A DNA stretch of 64,000 nucleotides from NCBI GenBank assembly GCA_037783545.1, contig JBBELK010001639.1, positions 1-64,000 on the forward strand, read 5' to 3'. Positions 22,804 to 31,691 of this stretch are shown one piece after another. Positions within the stretch are counted from its first letter, which is position 1. Each line of letters opens with the position of its first letter. Made by a program: the position numbers and the translations under genes. A model generated the notes under the pieces. That model did no database searches. It was given only the letters and a program-made list of their open reading frames with translations, and was not told where the DNA came from. Origin of the DNA: Henricia sp. BOLD:AAB3569. Lineage: Eukaryota; Echinodermata; Asteroidea; Spinulosida; Echinasteridae.

Positions 22804-23131
22804 CGAGATTGGCTCATTAAGTTCAGTAATTTTCGGCAAAGAAGCGAGGATGGTATGGGGAGGGGAGGAGGGGGGAGAGGGGGGGAGGGGGGAGGGGGAG
22901 GGGGGAGAGGGGGGGGGAGGGGAGGGAGGGGGAGGGGGAGGGGGAGAGGGGGGGGGGAGGGGAGGGAGGGGGAGGGGAGGGGGGGGGAGTGAGGGGAGGG
23001 AGGGGAGGGAGGGGAGGGAGGGGAGGGAGGGGAGGGAGGGGGGGGAGGGGGGGGGGGAGGGAGGGAGGGGGGGGGGGTCGAGATTGGCTCATTAAGTTCA
23101 GTAATTTTCGGCAAAGAAGCGAGGATGGTAT
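22762..23131. repeat. Poly-G tract and (GGGAGG)-type array with duplicated flank
   Basis: A 41-base G-run (22762-22802) is followed by a 54-base unique segment (22803-22856). About 220 bases of GGGA/GGGGA-rich DNA then follow, and an exact second copy of the segment at 23078-23131. This is a tandem duplication with a period of about 275 bp. The array has strong G-quadruplex potential on the plus strand. Proline- and glycine-rich frames across it are artefacts. Confidence 0.9.
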
Positions 23132-23214
23132 TTATGATAAATATGAAAGGCCCGCCTCCCACCCATACATGTAACACTGTGTAGTTAAAAAATACTTGCC
23201 ATTTCTGTAGTAAT

Positions 23215-23260
23215 CACAAACCGAGGACGAGCTCGGTTTGCAGGCCGTCCTCGGTTTGTG
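23215..23260. repeat. Compound palindrome
   Basis: CACAAACCGAGGACG pairs with CGTCCTCGGTTTGTG, and an inner AAACCGAG / CTCGGTTT pair competes with it. Two alternative hairpins are therefore possible in 46 bases. Confidence 0.85.
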
Positions 23261-23871
23261 TGAGTGTATTCACATACAAGACCTCGATTCGCATCTTAGA
23301 CAAGTCCAGTTGAACTTATAAACTAAACATGGGCCGGGGTGGGGTGTTTCGGAGGGTGTTTCGGGCCGCGTTCCCCCAGCAAAAATCCAGTGCCTCTCCA
23401 GATTCCCGCTAGAAAAAAATGGCAAGGAAATGGCATGATAGGCCCCTAGCCGTAGGCCTACATGTAATTTAACTTAAAAACGTGTCCCCGCGTCCCCCTT
23501 CACTAGCAATACCCTCGTTCCCCATTGAAAAAAGCAAAGGTATTAATGGCAAAATGTCACTATTTTGACAAATAAATGGGCAAACAAATCTCCAAAAAAG
23601 TATTGTTTCTCCTGTGTTAACCTATTTGGCCTACAACTTACCAGCAGCGAACATAAGATTCGGATTCAACATTATTGAAACTGTGCACCATTTTATGTCG
23701 ACTCTGAAAGCATTTGCAGGCACTATGGTCAAATCCTGAATCCTCCCAGTCCAACTAGCAAAGGGTCATTTTGCATTAATAATGTGAACAATTACGTGCA
23801 ATGTGGACCAGCGGTTTCGGATTCACGGCATAGTATAAAGATCATTTAAAAGGTTAAGACGATCGAATTCG
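23261..23871. other. Unassigned spacer
   Basis: No gene or repeat pair recognised. Confidence 0.5.
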
Positions 23872-23945
23872 ATACAAATAGCTCAATTGGTAGGGCATCT
23901 GCACGTTGATCAGAAGGTCCGCAGTTCGAATCCTGGAGGAGTCAA
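23872..23945 (+). other. tRNA-like sequence (tRNA pseudogene or SINE head)
   Basis: An A-box-like TAGCTCAATTGGTAGGGC (23879-23896) and a B-box-like AGTTCGAATCC (23923-23933) lie at tRNA-like spacing. The intervening CATCTGCACGTTGATCAGAA gives only a four-pair anticodon stem with a nine-base loop, and the acceptor stem does not pair. I therefore read it as a decayed tRNA gene or a tRNA-derived SINE head rather than a functional tRNA. Confidence 0.5.
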
Positions 23946-24059
23946 GTTGCTTTTTACTGCATCCAGATTTCCAAAATTCATGGACATTTGTATCAAATTT
24001 ATTCAACCCAGTGCGGCGGTTCCTGGATTATAATCCCCAAAAATAATCACTTATTCAAG

Positions 24060-24540
24060 TTTAGACGAAGGCGAAGCTCAATATTTCTAGGCCTCTTACA
24101 AATTTTGGCCCAACCCCTACATGTATATTGCGATTGCAGTCACATAATTATTAATTGCTAATAGGGATAGACCTACTGACTGCAAATGGGTTCCTTTTTC
24201 ATTCTCAATCGTGTCAATAAACGTTGGTACGGCCACGGCACTGAGCTGTATTGGGTCAGGGTGGATCGGGATCCAGTCTATTGTAATCCTAACTTGTGTC
24301 CAGACTAACGCGACGACACTGCATTTGCAGTGGCAGCGATAGCTCGAGGTTGAGAAAAACCGCGCGAGAAAGCGGCTTAAAGTGTCGATTTTTCTGACCT
24401 TTATTTCTAAGTTACGTGCAAATGGTTCAAATGTGAACAAGTATAATATTATTCAGCATGTCTCAAACTACTTATATCCAAAAAAAGAAGTTGCCCCTAA
24501 AAAGTAAAGACGAAACTGCAAGATACGGGCCTTTGGCCCA
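24060..24540. repeat. Dispersed repeat, inverted pair with 14290-14612
   Basis: See 14290-14612 for the shared marks. This copy extends slightly further (TTTCTAGGCCTCTTACA at 24085). It ends about 310 bp upstream of the P450 exon. Confidence 0.7.
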
Positions 24541-24852
24541 TGGCCTAAGTCCCACCACCCCGCTAATATGCCGCAGAGAGGCGTTATATGCCGGCATCAA
24601 GAAATAAAATGACCGTGGTGTAGCGTCTGTTGACGTCTCTTAACGTCTCTTAACGCCCTGATTTGTCATTGCAGTCCCACATACACGGCATACATACGGT
24701 ATACATGTACATCCGGCTTAGTAGGACGGTGGCTCCGCATAATTTCTTGAAAGCATGGAAACAGTTTCTTATTGTTTTCTTAATTTTGAACGTATGTTCA
24801 CTGACTTATGCGCTGACTTATACACATGTTGCTTTTTTACGTGTATTTCTAG

Positions 24853-25031
24853 GAAGCATTCTCTTCGGGACGGGCGAGCATTGGCAAGCAATTCGCCGCT
24901 TTTCCGTCACCGCATTGCGGAATCTCGGAGTGGGCAAAAACAGTGTGGCACTCAACATCAATGAGGAAGCACGCATTCTATGTGAGACTTTCGAGAGCTA
25001 CAATGGGAAACCTTTCAACCCCCTCGAACTG
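24853..25031 (+). CDS. Cytochrome P450 (CYP2-like) internal exon, helix-C region
   Basis: The 179-nt exon lies between acceptor TGTATTTCTAG (AG at 24851-24852) and donor CTG|GTAGGT (25032). The frame reads SILFGTGEHWQAIRRFS and continues with LRNLGVGK and PFNPLEL. This matches the CYP2-family segment in which the WxxxR motif of helix C (here W-Q-A-I-R) contacts the haem propionate, followed by the LRNxGxGK motif. The entry phase (one base from the previous exon) matches the position I recall for vertebrate CYP2 genes. Exit is phase 0. P450s are ER-anchored haem monooxygenases acting on lipophilic substrates; the substrate here is unknown. Upstream exons were not found in the window. The next exon is at 57375. 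Confidence 0.88.
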
Positions 25032-25340
25032 GTAGGTTTTTGGACGTTTTGCTCGTGACGTCACACTGGATTTCATTGCCAGGGTGTACAATATGAAGGA
25101 ATCCATTAGCCTTTTAGAAGTATGGCGGAACAAAAGTAGATGGTGCAATTCTTTTTTTGGGGTATGAATTTTTTTAACAATTGTATTTCTTTCCATTTAC
25201 ATGTTGCCATTATATTAAATACAGAGACATAATTTTAAATAAAGTGAATAAGTGCAAAGTGAAAAAAATAAGTTATATTGCATTTTATCCGATTGTATAC
25301 CCACTTGCGCCCTCCTATTGTGTCCGCCATATTTCAAAAA
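25032..25340. other. Intron sequence, start of the 32-kb P450 intron
   Basis: AT-rich, with no element recognised before the foldback begins at 25341. Confidence 0.6.
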
Positions 25341-26154
25341 TAGTCAGGCAGCATGTGGTACGAAATTAAGGCCCGTGGGCATCCGATGATTAGAAAATGC
25401 CACATAGCTAGATGTCTTAATTACACCCCAAGGAACAAGAAAAACCATGTTGGCAAAATCTGAGTGGTTGCAGACGGCGGCCATCTTGGATTTCAAAATG
25501 GCCGACATTTTATAACAATTTTCTGCCAGAAAAAAAGTTCCCCAACCTCCAACAAATATTAACAAAAGATTTGTCAGTGGTTATTGGTCCTACTGAATGT
25601 GGTGAATGACAGGAAAAAAAGTCTACCAAAATCAAGTCACCAGAAATGGGTGAAATCTGGGCCAATTCCAAAATGGCCGCCAATGACCTTGAAAATCGTT
25701 AAAATGGCTGTAACTTCTGTAATATTTGGAGTAAAACGGTGACTTAAATGTCTACCCTGGGGTTTTCAGTGTCAGGGAATTCACTGGTATCCACGATATT
25801 TCAATCCAACCTTCGACAAACAATAAAAGCCACAAATTCAAAATGGCGGTCATAATATATAGGCATGGAAGAGGGTAGAGAAAATGGCTTCTCTTACTGC
25901 TTTTGTCAGATGTAGCTTATTTTATTGGTCAGTAATGTGCTTAACAAGACCCACCCTCCCCTCCCCCCCCCCCCCCATCCCCCAGCCCCATCTAGTGGCA
26001 AGACTGGCTGCATAAGTACCGTACGAGCCGCTAAGACAGGGTGCGCCACTCTGCCAGAATTGTCTCTCTGACAATCTGTATTTCTAGGACTGTTTTAGAG
26101 ACACGTGGTTCAGGAGGTCAGTTCATCCCACACAGGTTTTATCAACAAATGACC

Positions 26155-27480
26155 ATCCCAGCCCAGCCCAACCCTAAGCCATCCCAGCCCATCCCGAAGC
26201 TCCGAAGTCTAGCCCGAGACTGTCCCAGCCCAGCCCGATGCTACCCCAGCCCATGCAGCTCGAAGCCATATATGTCCTGCCTGAAGCCATCCCGATGCCA
26301 TCCGGCCAAGCCAAAGCCATCCCAGTCCAGCCCAAAGCCACCGAAGCCACCCCAGCCGAGCCTAAAGCCACCCCAGCCGAGCCTAAAGCCACCCCTGCCC
26401 AGCCCCAAGCCACCCTCCCCCAGCTGGAAGTTCACCCCAGACAGAAGCCACCCCGACCCAACCCAAAGCCAGCCCGAATCAATCCCGGCCCAGCCCCAAG
26501 CCACCCCGGCCCAGCGCAATTCCACCCCGGCCCAACCCAAAACCACCCCGGCCCAACCCGAAACTATCCCGGCCCAGCTCGAAGTCACCCCGAAGCCAGC
26601 CCAAAGCCACCCCAGACCGAAGCCACCCCAGCCTAGCCCAAAGCCATCCCAGCCCGGCCCCAAGCCACCGACCCCAGCTGGAAGTTCAGCCCAGCCAGAA
26701 GCCACCCCGGCCCAACCCAAAGCCACCCCGGCCCAACCCAAAGCCAGCCCGAATTAACCACGGCCCAGCCCCAAGCTACCCCGGCCCGGCGCAAAGCTAC
26801 CCCGGCCCAGCCCAACCCAAAACCACCCCGGCTCAGCCCGAATCCACCTCAGCCTAGCCCGAGGCCATCCCGGCCCAGCCCGAAGTCACCCCGAAGTCAC
26901 CCCGCGAAGCCAGTCCAAAGCCACCCCAGACTGAAGCCATCCAAGCCGAGCCCAAAGCCACCCCATCCCATCCCCAAGCCACCCGACCCCAGCTGGAAGT
27001 TCAGCCCAGCTGGAAGTTTAGCTCAGCCGGAAGCCACTCCGGCCCAACCCAAAGCCAGCCCGAATCCACCCCGGCCCAGCCCAAAGCCACCCCGGCCCAG
27101 CCCCAAGCCACCCGACCCCAGCTGGAGGCTCAGCCCAGCCGGAAGCCACCCCGGCCCAACCCACAGCCAGCACGAAACCACCCCGGCCCAGCCTGAAGCC
27201 ACTCCAGCCCAGCCTGAAGCCAACCAACCAAACCATCCCCATCCCCATCCCCATCCCCATCCCCATCCCCATCCCCAGCCCCATCCACAGGCCCAGGCCA
27301 GCCCATCCCAGCCCCCACAGCCGCAGCACACCCCAGCACAGTTCAGCCCCCACTAGCCCCAGCTCGGCTCGGCCCACCCCAGCCCAGTCCGGCCCAGACC
27401 AGCCCCCAGCCCAGCCCAGCCCCAGCCCAAGCCCAGCCCCAACCCGGCCCAACCCACCCCAATACAGTACAACAAGGCAC
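26155..27480. repeat. C-rich minisatellite, about 25-bp CCAGCCCAACCCAAAGCCAC units
   Basis: About fifty degenerate units combine CCAGCCC, AACCCAAAGCCACCCC and GGCCCAGCC. A (CCCCAT)n run occurs near 27236-27280. Reading frames in all directions give Pro/Ser/Lys- or Gly/Trp-rich strings because the unit has few stop codons. These are not proteins. Several longer segments recur (for example CCCAGCTGGAAGTTCA, four times), showing segmental amplification. Confidence 0.9.
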
Positions 27481-28039
27481 TGATCGACAACCACTCTGCA
27501 AACGTTTCAAAACACTTCCGCTAGTCCAGTTGTACCTTCGATTCATACAGCAATAAATTGTTCTACTTCTAGTGGAGAATTTTGCAGTTAAAGACTCCAA
27601 TTAAAGGGTTTTTATCCTGATTAAACCTGCGTGGGATGAGCTGACCTCCTGAATCGTACATCTCAAAAGCAGCTCTAGAAGTGCATTCATGCAGAGTGGC
27701 GCACCCTGCCTTACCGGCTCTTGCGGACGCTGATGCAGCCAGCCTTGCTACAAGACGTAATCATCCATGTTACTGACCAATAATTATAAATATTACGTAT
27801 CCAACACTAGCAGTTAAAGAGAAGTATAACTAAGCACGGGCGTTCGAATTCTCTCTAACGGCCGCCCCTATACCCCTGGGGATTTATGACCGCCATCTTG
27901 AGATTGTGGCTTTTATCGTTTGTTGAAGGTTGGGTTGAAATTTCATTGATGTCAGTGAATTGCCTGACCATGAAAACCCTAGGGTAGACATTTAAATCAT
28001 TGTTCTACACAAAATATGAAAGAAGTTACAGCCATTTCA

Positions 28040-28620
28040 GCGATTTAAGGCATTAACGGCAGCCGTCTTGGGATTGACCCAGATTTGAAATTGACCTCAT
28101 CCTTATCACGTGACCCTGACCTCTCGTAGTTTAAAACCTCAGAATTCCATTTAGTACCTCGGAAAACCATATAGTATCAACAGAACGATCTTTAAAATCG
28201 GCTGATGATGTACCTACACCTGACACTGCCTACAACTGGCACCTGTTAATTTTAATGGCGGCCATATTGGAAATGACCCAGATCCTCGGTCTAATCACGT
28301 GGCCCCGACCTCTCATCATTTTGAAAACCTCGGAATTGCATTCGGCACAACGGAAAAACGTAGTATAAACACCATGATGTTTAAAATCGGCTGAGGTACC
28401 TACACCTGACACTGCCTACACCTGACACCTGTTAATTTTAATGGCGGCCATATTGGAAATCACCCAGATCCTCATCCTAATCACGTGACCCTGACCTGTC
28501 ATCAGTTTGAAAATCTCAGAATTGCATTTAGCACCACGGAAAACAATAATATCAACACCATGATCTTTAACATCGGCTGATTAGTTGCCTACACCTAACT
28601 AGTTATATGCAATAAGGCTT
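28040..28620. repeat. Three tandem units of about 190 bp in the right foldback arm
   Basis: Each unit contains TTAATGGCGGCCATATTGGA, a TCACGTGACCCTGACCT block, TCAGAATTGCATTTAG and ACCTACACCTGACACTGCC. Starts are near 28050, 28248 and 28437. The left arm carries a single diverged equivalent, which explains the unequal arm lengths of the foldback. Confidence 0.8.
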
Positions 28621-28782
28621 AAACTGGCGGCCATTTTGAAATCCAAGATGGCCGCCCTCTGCAACATTTTTGAAATTGCCAACAATGTTTTTTTGTGCTT
28701 CTGAGCACCCTTCTAATACATCTAGGTAGGTGAGACCTTCTAATCATGAAGTTCCCACGGGACACCACATGCTGCCTGACTA

Positions 28783-29396
28783 AAAGGCTAATACACTTAT
28801 TAAAGTGCACTATTTGGTGTCAGCACGCGCAACGCGCTTGGTACGGGTTCGTTGGACACTGTCCATTAAGTTTGGATGGAACACTGGCTTCCGGTACTTT
28901 TGGCTATAGTGTCCATAGTTGTGTACCGGCAGTTGCACAATGCTACCCACACGCGATCTCAATATCAACCAGTTAAGTATATAGCTGGACCTTAAATGTA
29001 GAACACATGATGATGATCGGTATCTCGAAAATCAGAAAATGTTTACAGATTTATACATAAGTTACACAATATAAACATGGTGACGGTAGAAAACTTCCCC
29101 TGAAATGGTTTTGTCTGAAGTGCTATTATTATAGTGCTGATCTGCTTGTTCACGTTGTCGAAACTTGCACATAAATGCAGAGTGACCCACTCTGTGGATT
29201 TTTGTGGCCTGTTTTGGTCAAAAATGATATTTTTGGCATATAAAATGCCTGTTTTATGCTGAGACTCGCGAACAGGGGTTTATTCAGTCATCGTTAGAAA
29301 ACATGACATGTGACCAAAAGTTCCAGACGTCACAGATTCAGATGAATGCACAGCGGTTTACCAAATAACTGTTTAACATAAGTTAGAATACCGAAG
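28783..29396. other. Unassigned intron spacer
   Basis: No gene or element recognised. Confidence 0.5.
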
Positions 29397-29882
29397 ATGG
29401 GGTAGGCTTATCAATACCCCCAGGGTAGGCATATCAATACCCTGCACAATACCCTAGTTTACTCGATTACTTTTAATAACATTTAGTCTAATAATGAATG
29501 CTGTAAACGGGCGACATTACGGGAAACCTTTCCCCGGCGACCACCGAAATTTCAGCAAGAATCACTCAAATTGACACCAAATTGCTCTACCCAAAGCTTC
29601 CAAAAATGGTTTCAGACCTAAGAAAAATGGTTCTAGACCTAATAAAAATGGTTTTTGACCTAACAAAAAAATGGTTTTTGACCTAACAAAAATTGTTTTT
29701 AACCTCCAAAATATTAGGGCGACATCAAATTGTCGCCCTAATAGACCGTGTCGCCCTAACATAGCTTTTTTACGCAAAAACTGTCGCCCCAATAGGTAAA
29801 ACAAAGTTTTAGTACAATTGATGATATTGAGTAGGCTTATCAATACCCACATGGTAGGCATATCAATACCCTGCACAATTAC
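29397..29882. repeat. About 55-bp direct repeats bracketing a GGCGACA repeat
   Basis: GTAGGCTTATCAATACCC plus GGTAGGCATATCAATACCC and CCTGCACAAT occurs at 29404-29452 and again at 29832-29878. Each copy is itself a doublet of GTAGGC(T/A)TATCAATACCC. The pair flanks 29497-29795. The spacing is too irregular to be a target duplication, so it may be part of a larger composite element. Confidence 0.7.
29497..29795. repeat. GGCGACA dispersed repeat, copy 2
   Basis: Second copy of 11060-11345. It has an expanded tract in which AAAAATGGTTTTTGACCTAA is repeated four to five times, and the same terminal AGGGCGACA / TGTCGCCCT inverted set. Confidence 0.75.
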
Positions 29883-30149
29883 ATATGTGCTCAACATTAT
29901 TCATATCCTTGTAACTCTTTAAGTATTTTGAATCATGTTAATAAATGAGTGAGTTTTGTCTGGCTTACTTTATTATTGTTATTATTATTGTTTATTTATT
30001 TAGCCATTCCTGCAATACCTATGAGAACTATGTGACAAACAACTGAAAGAATAACAACAATTAAGTGACATTTTCTGTAATATGCAATTTTGGGGTATTT
30101 TATTGACATAATTATTTCCAAAAAAGGTAATGTACATAATTATTCATAC

Positions 30150-30830
30150 CCGTAATAAAGTCACTCTTAATAATCAATAGAAAAGCCTTTGTTTTTTATC
30201 ACTGCCTCCAAACGGTTCCAGTATTAGACTTGAGGTCAAGTCTCTAAACAGTCGTATTTGGTCCGTCTGACGCCTATAATCCCCACACGCAACAGTCGTT
30301 GTTACGAATAGTACCTGTTTAGAGACTTGAGAAACCTGTATTCGCGCCAATATTATTGCATTAATAGCGCCTAATATATAATCACGCAGTTGCCATAGAA
30401 CAATTCGCAGGGGTAACATGAATATTAATGTCGTCCTGCGTTTCGACCAATCAGCTCTCTACGTCCAATTCTGGTAGCAAACTCCATAGAACGTGTACAA
30501 AACGGAAACAGGTTTCTCAAGTCTGTAACTAGAGGTCGATTAGACTTGTCCATTCGCGACTACGCTGTATGCGGTTTACGAACCAACCGGTCTATAGTTA
30601 CAGACTTGAAATCAAGTCTATTCCAGTATCAGCTTACAAGGCTTTGGCATGTTTCCACTGGAATTGTCGCCCACTCCACCTTCGAAAAAGTCTCAAGGTC
30701 GTTGAGGTTGGAAGGCTTCCTTGCTATCACCCGAGTCCTGAGTTCCCTCCATAGATTCTCGATCGGGTTGAGATCCGGGCTTTTGCTCGGCCACAACAGA
30801 ACGTCCACATAGTCCGGGAGCCCAGCAGGA
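30150..30830 (-). pseudogene. Tc1-like transposase C-terminus, interrupted
   Basis: Minus-strand codons from about 30815 read [20 protein letters not shown], with the DLNPIE(N)xW motif of the Tc1/mariner DDE_3 catalytic domain, and continue through [10 protein letters not shown] to about 30630. The tail (YWNRLEAVIKNKGFSID, stop near 30170) resumes on the far side of a 396-bp insertion. An in-frame TGA near the junction and loss of everything upstream of 30830 make it a dead remnant. The remaining part covers roughly the last quarter of a normal transposase. Confidence 0.85.
30225..30620. mobile_element. MITE with 9-bp target duplication in a Tc1 remnant
   Basis: TTCCAGTAT occurs exactly at 30216-30224 and 30621-30629. 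The ends TAGACTTGAGGTCAAGTCT and AGACTTGAAATCAAGTCTA are inverted repeats, each with internal dyad symmetry. Removing the element and one duplication restores the transposase frame order, so the boundaries are secure. TAGAC/T ends with 9-bp duplications also describe the element at 49502-49851. Mutator-like elements give 8-10-bp duplications, so MULE-type is my inference. Confidence 0.85.
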
Positions 30831-31231
30831 TTTAATCATAATTTTGAGCGACATTTACCACGTGTTTAGAGATGAACAGTCAAGGCCCAGATAGCCCGCC
30901 CTCTTGTGGTCATCTCATTGTATGACGTCACTAGCAGTACAATGATCTGGAACGTGATTTGATCGTCAGTAAACACGGCTCTTCTCCCGAGTGTGCTCGA
31001 AAATGTCAAGAAAAATTACGTTGGACTAGTTTTTTTTCTGTTTAGAAGAATCATCGGGGAAAACGGACCACGGTACTACATTATGAAGATTCCAGGTACT
31101 TCCATGGTAAGTTTTTCAATGTTTAATTTTGACTGTATTGGTGAACTATAGTTTGGAATACGGCGGCCATCTTGCCGCGTGTAGCAAAATGTAAGATAGC
31201 GACCGGGGTTAAATTGGTAAGGGGCTAAAAG
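30831..31231. other. Unassigned intron spacer
   Basis: No gene or element recognised. Confidence 0.5.
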
Positions 31232-31436
31232 TGTTATATACAAAATGATAACGTCCCAATATAAACGTCAAAAACAACACTTTTAGTCTTCTAAAAGTAA
31301 CGGATGACAGAACTTTTAACGTAAACGCTAGATGACTTTATTGTAATCCGGACTCATCACATGTAACGTACAACATGGCGTCGACTTACGTAAGTCAGTC
31401 TCTGGAGGGCGCTATACCAAGAACACGAACACAACA
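31232..31436 (-). repeat. Probable 3' LTR of the gypsy element
   Basis: On the minus strand a purine tract GGAGGGAGAAGA is followed at 31436 by TGTTGTGTTCG. About 205 bp later comes ATATAACA, giving TG...CA ends. An AATAAA signal lies inside at about 31340. This is the expected polypurine tract/LTR arrangement downstream of the integrase. The 5' LTR is absent because the upstream part of the element is lost, so the LTR cannot be confirmed by pairing. Confidence 0.65.
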
Positions 31437-31691
31437 TCTTCTCCCTCCATAAAAGCAGGAATTAACCAAAAGTTAAAGGAACAAGTAACTTTAAATAATA
31501 CCGTTACTAACAGTACTCGCATGTAACATCTTTAGTAAAATTACCCCAAAAGTCTCAGGATGTGGGTTTTTTTCATACAAAAATTACCATATGAATGGCA
31601 GAGTGAAAGTTAGAGTGGCTGTTGCATTTGGTAGTCTTTTGACCAGACTGGAGGATTTTTTAGGCCTGGTGGAATGACGGAGTTTCTCGAC

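Larger units (their letters stand above)
25341..28782. mobile_element. Giant foldback element, 3.44 kb, with minisatellite core
   Basis: The ends TAGTCAGGCAGCATGTGG (25341-25358) and CCACATGCTGCCTGACTA (28765-28782) are exact inverses. Inverted homology continues inward in order. CGGCCATCTTGGATTTCAAA (about 25480) is opposite the inverse near 28640. TATTGGTCAGTAA (25933) is opposite 27770-27790. CAGGGTGCGCCACTCTGC (26037) is opposite 27690-27712, and CAGGAGGTCAG with CAGGTTTTATCA is opposite 27615-27650. The arms are therefore about 0.8-1.2 kb with length differences, and the centre is the C-rich minisatellite 26155-27480. No transposase frame was found. Target duplication is unclear (A-runs on both flanks). 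Confidence 0.8.

Noticed and set aside
22730-23177. Glycine-rich and proline-rich frames
   Set aside because: Products of the poly-G/(GGGAGG)n array.
23872-23945. Functional tRNA gene
   Set aside because: A and B boxes are present, but the acceptor stem does not pair and the anticodon arm has a nine-base loop.
24663-24852. Extending the P450 exon upstream to an in-frame ATG at 24663
   Set aside because: The residues before 24853 do not resemble P450. A good acceptor (TGTATTTCTAG) sits at the point where homology starts.
26041-27600. Long proline-rich and tryptophan/glycine-rich open frames on both strands
   Set aside because: They are translations of the C-rich minisatellite. All frames stay open because the unit lacks stop triplets, and frames shift freely between units.
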